This document shows, piece by piece, positions 13,854-21,381 of a stretch of 21,381 nt of DNA. The notes under the pieces are model-generated. The model was not told the origin of the DNA and did no database searches. It saw only the letters and a program-made list of their open reading frames with translations. The first letter of the stretch is position 1, and every line of letters starts with the position of its first letter. Both the position numbers and the translations under genes were made by a program. The stretch covers positions 1 to 21,381 of the forward strand of contig JAKBQS010000009.1 in the NCBI GenBank assembly GCA_021835105.1, read 5' to 3'. Source of the DNA: Microcaldota archaeon (GTDB lineage Archaea > Micrarchaeota > Micrarchaeia > Micrarchaeales > CABMGC01).

Positions 13854-15463
13854 AGGAAAGATATCTCTGGATAATATTCATAGTTGCCGTAGCCGCAGTT
13901 GCGGTATACTACAGAAGCCTCTCGTCAAACCCGCAGATAGGCATATCCGTTGCATTCTTGAGCCAGAATCTCTCGCATAGCATGTACCAGTACCAGCAGG
14001 TCTCCCTGCCGATATCCGTAAAGAATACAGGCTCCGCAGAGATAAGCAATTTCGATATAGGCCTTTTCGTAAACGGCACGCTTTACAAGACATATTCGAT
14101 AAGCAACCTTCCACCCGGGAGAAGCGCTGATCTCTTCCTCAACTACACCTTCCAGGGATCCGGCCAGTATTCCTTCTCCGCGATAGCAGACCCTGGGCAT
14201 CTCTACAACATACCAAACAGGACATCAACGGCAGCATATGAGAACTTCAGCGTATCTGCCGCGGCACAGCCGAACCCGCTCTCCAATCTGCCTACCGCAA
14301 ACAGGAGCTTCTACTCAACATACTCATACCGCACTCTTGGGCTGATACTATCAATATACCTATCAAAGGTTTACAACCAGAGCGCATTCTCCATCTCCGG
14401 GATATCGCCTTTTAACAACTACATATACCCGCTGCTCAACACGACCTCTCCGTATGTAGCCAACCTAGACGCGGCATATGCTGGCTATAAAAACGGCTCC
14501 TCAATAATGTCCTTCTGGATGGACGGCTATCTCTCTCCTTCGGTATTCAGCATAGCATCACAGGCCAAGGGGCTCTATAATACAAATTACACCATAAATA
14601 ACTCCACAGTCTCCTTCTCCCGCATAAACGCAACAACAACCCTCTGCACAAGATACAGCGACGGCTGGATAAAAGGGATAGTATACGTTGGCGGAAACTG
14701 CATAGCGGAGCTTAACTACACAAACACTACGCAGAGCCTTCCTCAGCGCCAATTCCCAAGGCTTACATACCCTACCAACTCCGAGATAGAATCCATCTAC
14801 AACTTCTCCAACGGGACGGCATTCGTACTCGGCCTTAACGGGTCATATCTGGGATACCAGATAGAGAAGGAGACGCCGAGCAGCGCCAACCTGACATGCT
14901 TCGGCATAATAAGCATATCTGATAACCGCTCATATTGCAGCACGTACCTGCAGCCTTACGGAAGCAAAAACTACTCATATCTGCAGAACCTCTCAATGAT
15001 AGAGACACAGGCATACATAGGCAACTACAGCATAAGCATATTCTCCCCTGTGAACAAGGCACTTATACTCGCGCAGCCTTCAGAGAACATAAACTACATA
15101 AATGAACTGGGAATAACCGGCAGATCAGAAGCATTCTCCTCAGGGTTTGCTAATACCTGCTCTTTTGGAAACCTCTTCGCATGCACAAACGCCTCTCTTA
15201 GCGGAAACACCCTGTCCATAATCCTATCATCAAGCCAGAACTACACCATCGTATCCGCATCGTGCACCCTGTACGGCAACTCTACGATCGAGAAGGAAGA
15301 TTACCGCCCTCTTGGAAATGCACCGCTGAACATCACATGCTACAACCACTCCAAGCCTCTGGAGGGCATACCGCTTGGCCTTACGCTTGACCTGCAGCTC
15401 AACTATACAAAGTCAAACGCGACAAAGCAGTACTCCGCATCAGGAAATGCCTATATAGTATAA
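13850..15463 (+). CDS. Large secreted or membrane-anchored glycoprotein-like protein with CARDB-type domain
   Basis: This 537-residue protein starts with a hydrophobic segment (residues about 5-20), a signal or anchor. Residues about 30-125 look like a CARDB-type beta-sandwich: VSLPISVKNTGSAEISNFDIGLFVNG, then LPPGRSADLFLNYTF, a pattern typical of that adhesion-like fold. The rest is beta-rich, Ser/Thr/Asn/Tyr-rich, has no further membrane segment, and contains about 30 N-x-S/T sequons plus several cysteines that could form disulphides. It is therefore extracellular; its role could be cell-envelope structure, adhesion or host contact, and none can be proved here. It overlaps the winged-helix gene by 4 nt, with no ribosome binding site of its own seen, and so probably depends on coupling. 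Confidence 0.75.
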   Translation: MKERYLWIIFIVAVAAVAVYYRSLSSNPQIGISVAFLSQNLSHSMYQYQQVSLPISVKNTGSAEISNFDIGLFVNGTLYKTYSISNLPPGRSADLFLNYTFQGSGQYSFSAIADPGHLYNIPNRTSTAAYENFSVSAAAQPNPLSNLPTANRSFYSTYSYRTLGLILSIYLSKVYNQSAFSISGISPFNNYIYPLLNTTSPYVANLDAAYAGYKNGSSIMSFWMDGYLSPSVFSIASQAKGLYNTNYTINNSTVSFSRINATTTLCTRYSDGWIKGIVYVGGNCIAELNYTNTTQSLPQRQFPRLTYPTNSEIESIYNFSNGTAFVLGLNGSYLGYQIEKETPSSANLTCFGIISISDNRSYCSTYLQPYGSKNYSYLQNLSMIETQAYIGNYSISIFSPVNKALILAQPSENINYINELGITGRSEAFSSGFANTCSFGNLFACTNASLSGNTLSIILSSSQNYTIVSASCTLYGNSTIEKEDYRPLGNAPLNITCYNHSKPLEGIPLGLTLDLQLNYTKSNATKQYSASGNAYIV

Positions 15464-15550
15464 TCCGGGTCAATGCATACGCATAATTCATCTCTGTCGC
15501 TTTCGCAGCGCATAGATAAAGCGCGAATGCGCGGACAAAGCGATATAAAC

Positions 15551-15568
15551 ATGAATACGGATATTCAT
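15551..15568. promoter_or_regulatory. Palindrome ATGAATA-CGGA-TATTCAT, possible operator
   Basis: The arms 15551-15557 and 15562-15568 are perfect 7-bp complements with a 4-bp centre. It sits directly downstream of the TATA-like ATATAAAC at 15543-15550, over the expected start region, where a dimeric regulator could block or modulate transcription. Confidence 0.45.
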
Positions 15569-15626
15569 AAAATGCAACATAAAGAGGCGCATAAGCGGTG
15601 GAATCATCTCTAAGCACAAGAAGCAC

Positions 15627-15653
15627 TGCAGGCAAACGCCAAAATTGCCTGCA
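15627..15653 (+). promoter_or_regulatory. 9-bp hairpin in the leader of the propeller gene
   Basis: TGCAGGCAA (15627-15635) pairs perfectly with TTGCCTGCA (15645-15653) around a 9-nt loop. No T-run follows, so it does not look like an intrinsic terminator. It lies about 33 nt before the ATG and could be a structured 5' leader or a DNA palindrome bound by protein. Confidence 0.55.
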
Positions 15654-15685
15654 CACGGGATTGCTCTCTCAAGAGGCATAATAAA

Positions 15686-16711
15686 ATGAAGCAGCCAAAG
15701 AAAAGAATCCGGAGCAAGCATAGCAAAACAAAAGGCATCGCAATCTTTGTTCTGGTTGCACTAGTTGTATCAATAATATACCTCTCCATATCAAGAGGTG
15801 CATCCTCTTGCAATGAGAGGGCATGGAATGCGAGCGTGCAGGAGTACCCCGCATACGTGCTATTCGGCCCCGGATGCAGGATATATCTCAGCAACTTCGG
15901 TACAGGTTCCGTATCAGTAATCTCACCTTCAAATGGCTCAGTGATAGATGCCGTAACGGCAGGCTTAGGACCGGAAGGAATGGCCCTCTCCGCCAATGGT
16001 TCATACCTTTACGTAGCAAATTATGGATCCAACAGCATCGCGATAATCTCCACATCGAAAGATAGAGTTATAAGCACAATAAGCGGGATACGCACTCCAG
16101 TTAGCATAGCTCTCTCAAAGAACGGCAGCTACATATATGCCACAGACAATCAGGGTAATTCCGTATATGCCATATCTGCCGCCACCGGAGAGATTGCGGC
16201 AAACGTGAGCATCGGCCCAGATCCCAGCGGCATAGCGGTCTCAAAGAACGGCAGCTACATATATGTGGCGGAGAACGACCAGAATGCAATAGCTAAGATC
16301 TCGGCTGAGAATTACACTGTTATGGGCTCCGCGCCAGCAGGAATAGGCCCGGTGAACATTATACTCTCCCCGGATGGAAGGCTGATATACGTATCAGATA
16401 ATCTGGGAAATACCGTTTTCGTCCTGAACTCGTCAAGCCTCTCTACTCTAAGGGCCATAAGCGTAGGCCCTGCCCCAGTGGGGCTTGCGCTATCCCAGAA
16501 CGGCTCAAGCCTTTATGTATCGAGCCACGTTAACGGCACGGTATCTATAATATCCACGTCAAACTATACCATATCAAAAACCATAGATGTGGGCGACCTT
16601 CCCGTAGGCATAGCTGTTTCTCCTGACGGAAGATACCTATACGCAGCAGACTACGGGTCAAGCGAACTTACATCATCTCCTATTGCAGCAGGAAATAGCA
16701 GAGGCACCTGA
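15686..16711 (+). CDS. Membrane-anchored YVTN beta-propeller protein
   Basis: The 341-residue protein has a positively charged N-terminus, one hydrophobic segment (about 17-36) and then about six to seven repeats of 40-43 residues with the YVTN-family pattern: SxNGSYLYVANYGSNSIAIIST and relatives. Each ends in a strand that builds one blade, so a seven-bladed propeller outside the cell is likely. N-x-S/T sequons occur in most blades. Such domains bind ligands or form S-layer or scaffold parts; no enzymatic residues are apparent. Two blades share an exact 27-bp DNA repeat (16113-16139 and 16239-16265). The ATG has AAGAGG upstream. The lhr start follows the stop by 1 nt, so both are probably on one transcript. 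Confidence 0.85.
   Translation: MKQPKKRIRSKHSKTKGIAIFVLVALVVSIIYLSISRGASSCNERAWNASVQEYPAYVLFGPGCRIYLSNFGTGSVSVISPSNGSVIDAVTAGLGPEGMALSANGSYLYVANYGSNSIAIISTSKDRVISTISGIRTPVSIALSKNGSYIYATDNQGNSVYAISAATGEIAANVSIGPDPSGIAVSKNGSYIYVAENDQNAIAKISAENYTVMGSAPAGIGPVNIILSPDGRLIYVSDNLGNTVFVLNSSSLSTLRAISVGPAPVGLALSQNGSSLYVSSHVNGTVSIISTSNYTISKTIDVGDLPVGIAVSPDGRYLYAADYGSSELTSSPIAAGNSRGT
16113..16265 (+). repeat. Exact 27-bp repeat in adjacent propeller blades (16113-16139 and 16239-16265)
   Basis: Both copies read TCTCAAAGAACGGCAGCTAC followed by ATATATG and are spaced exactly 126 bp (42 codons), one blade length. They encode the same SKNGSYIYA/V turn. The identity at third positions exceeds that of the other blades. 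Confidence 0.9.
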
Positions 16712-16712
16712 G

Positions 16713-19475
16713 ATGAAGGATCCGTACGTGCTCCTGGAAGAGAGGTTTGGCAGCCTGACCGGGATACAGAAGATGGCATTTCCCGTAATAGAAAAAGGCC
16801 TGGACTGTCTGATATCCGCACCTACGGGAAGCGGCAAGACTGAAGCTGCGATAATACCAACACTGAAAAAAATAATAAGTACGAATTCTTCGGAGGATGC
16901 AGAAGGGATATGCGCCATATACATAACCCCTCTGCGCGCCCTTAACAGGGATCTGCTATCAAGGCTGGAGTGGCTCTCAAAAGAGACTGGAGTAAGCATA
17001 AGCGTGCGCCATGGGGATACGACCCCCCAGGAGCGAAGGGAGCAGGTCAAGAAAGCCCCCCAGTTCCTGATAACCACCCCTGAGACCCTTCAGAACATAC
17101 TGCTCTCAGGCCTGCGCCCAAAACTGAAAAACCTCCGCACCGTGATAGTGGACGAGATGCATGAACTGTATTTCAACAAGCGCGGCGCGCAGCTTGCCGT
17201 AACTCTTGAGAGGATAGAGGAGATATCCGGCGACTACCAGAGGATAGGCATAAGCGCCACTTTTGCAGACAGCAATGAGGCAGCAGCCTTCCTCTTCCCC
17301 AAGGGCGATTATAGGGAGATATCATCAGGCGCCTCAAAGAAATACTCGGTTAGCGTGGAGATGCCCATGCAGCCAGGGGAGAAAGGCGCAAAGCTTAAGT
17401 CGATGTTTGCAATAGACCAGAGCTCCATCGCAAGGATAGAACGCATCAGCAACCTTATTAGGGAATCCAAGGCATCAATACTCTTTGCAAATACCAGACA
17501 GGTAGTAGAATCCCTGGGGAGCAAGCTGCTCTATTTCAGCAAGGAGGACGATTTCGGCAAGGTCGGCGTGCATCACAGTTCCATAGACAGGGAAGAACGC
17601 GTAATTGTGGAAGACGCATTCAAGAGAGGCGAGATAAAATGCATAATAGCGACAAGCTCGCTGGAGCTGGGCATAGACATCGGCGCGATAGACCTGGTAA
17701 TACAATACGGCTCCCCGCGCCAGGTTGTGAGGCTAATCCAGAGAATTGGTCGCGCAGGCCATCGCGAGGGTGCGGTCTCCAATGGCATCATACTGGTTGC
17801 CGGAGTAATGGAGTGCATAGAGTCATCTGCAATAATAAGCCTCTCGGAGGACGGTGTCCTTGAGAAGCGTACAATAGAGCGGTCTGCAGCAGACGTAGTT
17901 GCAAACCAGGTAGCCGCAATGGCTCTGGAGTACGGCGTGCTGGAAGAGAAGAAAGCATACGACATAATCAAGAGGGCATCCCCATATCTCGACATTGAGT
18001 ATGGCTGGTTCAAGTCTATGCTCTCCTTCTTATCGGATAACAGGATAATAAATTATTCAGAAGGAAGAATCTCAAGGACAGGGAAGGGGAGGCAGTATTT
18101 CATAAGGAACATAAGCATACTACCGGATAACAAATACTTCAGGGTAAGGAATACGTCATCCAACAAGATAATCTCCCTCCTAGACGAAAAGTTTGTCTAT
18201 AACAATATAGACTCCGGCTCCACGTTTATAACAAAGGGGGTTCCGTGGAAGGTCATAACCATAGAAGAGGATACGATATATGTGGAACCTTCAGCGGAGC
18301 TTGAAGCCGCGATACCAGACTGGGAAGGAGAAGATATTCCCGTCTCAAAGGAAGTGGTGCACGCATGCGCCTCGGCGTTCTCAAAGCCTGTGGCGATAAC
18401 TAAGTCAATGCACGAGAGGGAGACGTTGAAAGCAGCAAAAGATTTTATAACCGCCCAGAATGCCGCATTCATTCCTGATACGTCAGAGGTTGTAATAGAA
18501 GAGAGCGAGAATCTTGTTGTAGTCACCACCTACCTCGGCACGCTTGCCAATCAGCATCTATCAAAGCTTATATCGTCATTCGCCAGGTCCTATATGTCAA
18601 AGGAGATTACAACAAGGGTAACTCCATACTCTATAGTGATCGACATAAGCAGGCTCCGCACCCCGCCAGATTTCGCTGATATGCTGAAGCGCATAGCATC
18701 TGTAAGGTACTTTGAGAGCAGGGAAGCGATAACATCATCAGAGATATTCAGATACAAGTTCGTTCAGATTGCGAAGACGTTTGGAGCGGTGAGCAAAGAT
18801 GCGACAATAACAAAGAGCGCAGCAGAGAAACTAATCGCTTTCTACTCAGGTTCGATAATAGAGGCGGAAGTGATGCGAGACCTCAGCAAGAACTACCTTG
18901 ATTCGGCTGCAATATCAGAATTCATGGAAGGCATAAAAGCAGGGCGAATCAGGATAAAGTACATTGAAGGCAAGCTCTCGCCAATGGCCTCTGAGATAGC
19001 AAGCAGCGCATACCTTTACAAGGAGTTCCTCATGCCAAATCTGCCTACGGACAGGGAGATTAAGGACTTCAAGGGAAGGCTCTCAGGCAAGAGGATAACA
19101 ACGATATGCACATACTGCTCATTCGAATCCCCTTACGAGATATCGTTCGGCGGATCCAGCCAGATAAAATGCCCCAACTGCGGCAGCCCGCTCCTTGCAA
19201 TATACTCGGAGGAATATCGCAAGATCCTCTCGAAAAAGAAGGCCGGGTCGCGCCTCTCCTCAAAAGAGTCTGCGATATATTGGGAGATGGTGAAGGAATC
19301 CGGGCTCATAGCGTCATACGGTGAGCGTGCCATAGTGTCGCTCTCAACATATGGAATAGGGCCGAACACGGCAGCAAGGGTGCTCAGAATGCTGAGAAAA
19401 GAGGAGGACAGCTTCATAATGGACCTCCTTGACGCACAGAAAAAATTCATAAAGAACAAGAAATACTGGGCATGA
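16713..19475 (+). CDS. lhr: Lhr-type ATP-dependent helicase with C-terminal zinc ribbon
   Basis: This 920-residue superfamily 2 helicase has the Lhr signature: Walker A APTGSGKT (36-43), TPLRALNRD (motif Ia, about 72-80), DEMH (147-150) followed by ELYFNKRGAQLA, SAT (181-183), and motif VI QRIGRAGHR near 343-351. The Lhr core continues with winged-helix and beta-barrel-like segments (ITKGVPWKVITIEED), then a C-terminal region with a zinc ribbon: CTYC (799-802) and CPNC (820-823), which is seen in archaeal Lhr forms. Lhr translocates 3' to 5' on single-stranded nucleic acid and is linked to repair and recombination. I chose ATG 16713 because GAGG at 16701-16704 precedes it; an upstream TTG at 16683 lies within the propeller gene. 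It converges on tyrA with a 1-nt gap. Confidence 0.95.
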   Translation: MKDPYVLLEERFGSLTGIQKMAFPVIEKGLDCLISAPTGSGKTEAAIIPTLKKIISTNSSEDAEGICAIYITPLRALNRDLLSRLEWLSKETGVSISVRHGDTTPQERREQVKKAPQFLITTPETLQNILLSGLRPKLKNLRTVIVDEMHELYFNKRGAQLAVTLERIEEISGDYQRIGISATFADSNEAAAFLFPKGDYREISSGASKKYSVSVEMPMQPGEKGAKLKSMFAIDQSSIARIERISNLIRESKASILFANTRQVVESLGSKLLYFSKEDDFGKVGVHHSSIDREERVIVEDAFKRGEIKCIIATSSLELGIDIGAIDLVIQYGSPRQVVRLIQRIGRAGHREGAVSNGIILVAGVMECIESSAIISLSEDGVLEKRTIERSAADVVANQVAAMALEYGVLEEKKAYDIIKRASPYLDIEYGWFKSMLSFLSDNRIINYSEGRISRTGKGRQYFIRNISILPDNKYFRVRNTSSNKIISLLDEKFVYNNIDSGSTFITKGVPWKVITIEEDTIYVEPSAELEAAIPDWEGEDIPVSKEVVHACASAFSKPVAITKSMHERETLKAAKDFITAQNAAFIPDTSEVVIEESENLVVVTTYLGTLANQHLSKLISSFARSYMSKEITTRVTPYSIVIDISRLRTPPDFADMLKRIASVRYFESREAITSSEIFRYKFVQIAKTFGAVSKDATITKSAAEKLIAFYSGSIIEAEVMRDLSKNYLDSAAISEFMEGIKAGRIRIKYIEGKLSPMASEIASSAYLYKEFLMPNLPTDREIKDFKGRLSGKRITTICTYCSFESPYEISFGGSSQIKCPNCGSPLLAIYSEEYRKILSKKKAGSRLSSKESAIYWEMVKESGLIASYGERAIVSLSTYGIGPNTAARVLRMLRKEEDSFIMDLLDAQKKFIKNKKYWA

Positions 19476-19476
19476 C

Positions 19477-20289
19477 TCATTTGGAATATGCGGAATCGGA
19501 AAGGTTCCGTATATGCTCCATCAGCTCCTTCTGCCTTCCCTCCTTGACCATCTTCGCAATCGCCTCTGCCGAGTTAGCAAATGTATCCTCTAGGTTACCA
19601 AGCCCGTGCAGGCTCGTCTGTAGGTATGAGTAAAAATTAGGGTCGGAAGAGATTATATCATCAACAAAAGACTTCAGCTTCCTGAAACTCGGGCCGCTCA
19701 GGCCCATGTACTTCATTATATGCATCCTGCTCCACGCATCAGCAGTAGCGAAAGCCACGAAGTGGGTTAACCCCAGTATAATGCTCATCGCCTCGTCATG
19801 CTCCTCAGGAGTTACCTGTACGACGTTAAAACCCATCATGCTGAGCCTGCTTCCCAGCTTACCTGCAAATCTGCGCTCTTTATCATCTGTCGGGGTAAGC
19901 ACAAAATTCTCGCCCTTTCCTGCGGAACTCGGCCCGAAGACAGGATGGGTGCCGAGAACCGTGGCGCCTTTTATGTTTGCATGCATTATCTCCACAGGCA
20001 CTTTCTTCACGGAAGTTATGTCGATAACCTTCTGCCCTCTGCCTACATGCGGGGCTATCTCCTTTACCACCCCCTCAAAATCCTGCAGGAGCACAGAGAT
20101 TATCACCAGTTCAGCACCATCCACAGCCGCGACGTTGTCCCGTGCCACCGAGACAGGGCACTGCCTCTCCACTATCCTGCACTTCCTGATGTTCCTTCCT
20201 GATATTACTACCTCATGCCCTCTCCCGGAGAGGAACCTGGCGAACCATGCGCCCATCTGCCCCCCGCCTCCGATTATCGCGACTTTCAT
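19477..20289 (-). CDS. tyrA: Prephenate dehydrogenase
   Basis: The enzyme oxidatively decarboxylates prephenate to 4-hydroxyphenylpyruvate, the tyrosine branch of aromatic amino acid synthesis. A Rossmann NAD(P)-binding motif GGGGQMGAWFARFL opens the 270-residue protein, with an Arg-containing SGRN after strand 2 that might favour NADP+. The substrate part has GTHPVFGPS and LTHFVAFATA, where the His of LTHF matches the catalytic histidine of characterised TyrA proteins. No chorismate mutase or ACT domain is fused to it. It overlaps pheA by ATGA, so both are made from one transcript. The gene ends only 1 nt from the convergent lhr stop. Confidence 0.94.
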   Translation of the reverse strand: MKVAIIGGGGQMGAWFARFLSGRGHEVVISGRNIRKCRIVERQCPVSVARDNVAAVDGAELVIISVLLQDFEGVVKEIAPHVGRGQKVIDITSVKKVPVEIMHANIKGATVLGTHPVFGPSSAGKGENFVLTPTDDKERRFAGKLGSRLSMMGFNVVQVTPEEHDEAMSIILGLTHFVAFATADAWSRMHIMKYMGLSGPSFRKLKSFVDDIISSDPNFYSYLQTSLHGLGNLEDTFANSAEAIAKMVKEGRQKELMEHIRNLSDSAYSK

Positions 20290-21110
20290 GCGCGCACCTT
20301 GGCCTTGGCGTATGAGCCAAGGAACCTGAAGCTTTTTGCGTTACCAGCGAGCTCTTCGCATGCATTTGACATCGGCCTGCTCTTCATGCTTCCCTCGCAC
20401 TCCGCATAAAATATGTAATTCCATGGCTTGCCTATTATCGGCCTTGACTGTAGGTAAGTCATGTTTATTCCGTTTCTCACGAAGCATCCTATGGCATTGT
20501 AGAGCGCCCCTGGCTTATTGGTTGTCACAAACGCGAAAGAGCTTTTCGTACCATTGCCATCGTGCATCGCTTCTTCCCTTGATATAGCGAAGAACCTGGT
20601 ATAATTCATCCGGTCGTTCTCTATGCCCTTCTTTATTACCGAAAGCCCGTAAGCGCTCGCAGCCCTCTCGCTCGCTATCGCACCAAAATCCTTAAGCCTC
20701 TCCTCTTTTATGTGCTTTGCACTAGCAGCCGTATCATAGAAAGGTATCTCAACCATCCTGTTGCGATGTATGAACCTGCTGCACTGCGCAAGCGCCTGCG
20801 GGTGGGAGTACACCCCTGAGATATCATTGGGCTTCTTGCCGCCAAACCCTATAAGGCAGTGCGATATCCTCATTATACTCTCTCCAGCAACAAAGAGCTT
20901 CCCATTTACAAGGGAGTCGTAAGTCTGCGTAACCGGGCCCTCTATGGAATTCTCCACAGGCACAAAACCTAAGTCCGCATCCCCGCATTCAACAGAATTG
21001 AAGACATCGGCTATGTTATAGCATCCTACGAACTTGTTCTTTCTACCAAAGTGCCTCTCCGCAGCAGCCTCGCTGTAAGCACCGTGAACTCCCTGGAAAG
21101 CAATCCTCAA
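20286..21110 (-). CDS. pheA: Prephenate dehydratase with ACT domain
   Basis: The enzyme dehydrates and decarboxylates prephenate to phenylpyruvate. The catalytic domain spans about residues 1-180: IAFQGVHGAYSEAAAERHF, VPVENSIEGPV, and the TRF motif in NYTRFFAIS, whose Thr and Phe are essential in this family. The C-terminal ACT domain (about 190-270) has KPGALYNAIGCFVRNGINMT and LQSRP where the Phe-binding motif ESRP is usual. I choose TTG at 21110, giving a start MRIAFQG, because AGGTG lies 5 nt upstream (21120-21116). An earlier TTG at 21131 would be above the TATA-derived transcript start. It is first in the pheA-tyrA operon, and no chorismate mutase is fused. Confidence 0.94.
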   Translation of the reverse strand: MRIAFQGVHGAYSEAAAERHFGRKNKFVGCYNIADVFNSVECGDADLGFVPVENSIEGPVTQTYDSLVNGKLFVAGESIMRISHCLIGFGGKKPNDISGVYSHPQALAQCSRFIHRNRMVEIPFYDTAASAKHIKEERLKDFGAIASERAASAYGLSVIKKGIENDRMNYTRFFAISREEAMHDGNGTKSSFAFVTTNKPGALYNAIGCFVRNGINMTYLQSRPIIGKPWNYIFYAECEGSMKSRPMSNACEELAGNAKSFRFLGSYAKAKVRA

Positions 21111-21147
21111 TCGAGCACCTACGCCAATCAACGTATCAAATTCTAGA

Positions 21148-21169
21148 CTTAATAAGCATGTAAATAATT
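21148..21169. promoter_or_regulatory. Divergent TATA-like elements between pheA and the rightmost gene
   Basis: On the minus strand CTTAATAA read as TTATTAAG (21148-21155) suits a start near 21126 for pheA. On the plus strand GTAAATAATT (21160-21169) is about 22 nt before the ATG at 21187. Together they suggest back-to-back promoters in a 76-bp gap. Confidence 0.45.
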
Positions 21170-21186
21170 AATAAGGATTGGATAAC

Positions 21187-21381
21187 ATGTCAATCCTGCT
21201 CAGCCAGGCTCCCGAAATGCAGGCAAAGCTAAAGGCAGCCCCTGCAGCCTCTGAAGTGCACAACATCGTGCACATAATGACGCTCTTAAGGGATCCGAAG
21301 AGCAGCGAAGATATGCTTCTTCTATTCAGGAGAAAGCCTGATGACACTTTTGGAGGCATGCTCAACTGCCCCTCTGGCCAT
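21187..21381 (+). CDS. Unrecognised gene, 5' part only (runs off right edge)
   Basis: The ATG at 21187 opens a frame of 65 codons with no stop to the end of the window. It begins MSILLSQAPEMQAKLK and continues with VHNIVHIMTLLRDPK, then DMLLLFRRKPDDTFGGMLN. The sequence is helical and soluble in character, with no signal peptide. I do not recognise a family from this fragment. It faces away from pheA-tyrA; a link to aromatic metabolism would be a guess. Frame openness and the TATA-like box 22 nt upstream support it as a real gene. Confidence 0.6.
   Translation, partial: MSILLSQAPEMQAKLKAAPAASEVHNIVHIMTLLRDPKSSEDMLLLFRRKPDDTFGGMLNCPSGH

Larger units (their letters stand above)
15464..15685. 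other. Intergenic region with promoter-like and structured elements
   Basis: The 222-bp gap between the CARDB-type and propeller genes holds a TATA-like element (about 15543-15550), a palindrome (15551-15568), a 9-bp-stem hairpin (15627-15653) and, just before the ATG, AAGAGG at 15671-15676. I find no convincing open frame or tRNA in it. Confidence 0.6.

Noticed and set aside
15627..15653. Hairpin as an intrinsic transcription terminator
   Set aside because: No T-run follows the stem.
16683..16712. Upstream TTG start for lhr, inside the propeller gene
   Set aside because: The ATG at 16713 has GAGG upstream and begins right after the previous stop.
1..21381. CRISPR array
   Set aside because: No regularly spaced short repeats with unique spacers were seen; the only tandem repeat is the two-copy 23-bp unit.

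Overview
The window is archaeal. It carries aP0/L10, L1 and the small acidic L12 (P1-type) ribosomal proteins, 4-demethylwyosine synthase (Taw1), two RNase P protein subunits (Pop5 and Rpp30 types), prefoldin beta and an Lhr-type helicase with a zinc-ribbon tail. Start codons repeatedly sit about 23-30 nt downstream of TATA-like boxes, as in leaderless archaeal transcripts. Medium GC, heavy use of ATA and AGG codons, compact or shortened versions of several core proteins and very tight gene packing suggest a small-genome DPANN-type archaeon, perhaps of the Micrarchaeota/ARMAN kind. That placement is inference. Almost all of the window is coding; no gap exceeds 300 bases.

Layout. 1-2530 (minus): ribosomal operon L1 - L10 - L12, followed by the 5' part of a TldD-family gene that runs off the left edge. 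2655-4479 (plus): a small anchored surface protein and an ArsB/NhaD-type permease. 4536-5540 (plus): taw1. 5545-9437 (minus): a DHA2-type MFS exporter, a small antitoxin-like protein, an SPFH/stomatin protein and a Nudix hydrolase, each with its own TATA-like box. 9564-11982: an accessory patch with a DUF1801-type gene (minus), an IS605/IS1341-type TnpB element (plus) with matching terminal hairpins and a probable omega-RNA, and a degenerate HAD-like protein (plus). 12015-13294 (minus): pfdB - rnp3 - rnp2, a remnant of the archaeal exosome/RNase P/prefoldin superoperon. 13374-19475 (plus): winged-helix protein - CARDB-like ectodomain protein - YVTN beta-propeller protein - lhr. 19477-21110 (minus): pheA-tyrA, the two branch enzymes from prephenate to phenylpyruvate and 4-hydroxyphenylpyruvate, overlapping by ATGA. 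21187-end (plus): 5' part of an unrecognised gene.

The most noteworthy points are the TnpB element with identical-stem hairpins at both ends, which supplies the first codons of the neighbouring DUF1801 frame; an aP0 that ends without the usual acidic factor-binding tail; a surface-protein locus led by a winged-helix protein; a 9-bp-stem hairpin and a palindrome in the leader of the propeller gene; an exact 27-bp blade repeat in that gene; and a Gln-for-Glu change in the ACT-domain ESRP motif of PheA. No tRNA, rRNA or CRISPR array was found. No clear new defence system is visible. The surface-protein locus is the best candidate for an undescribed functional unit.
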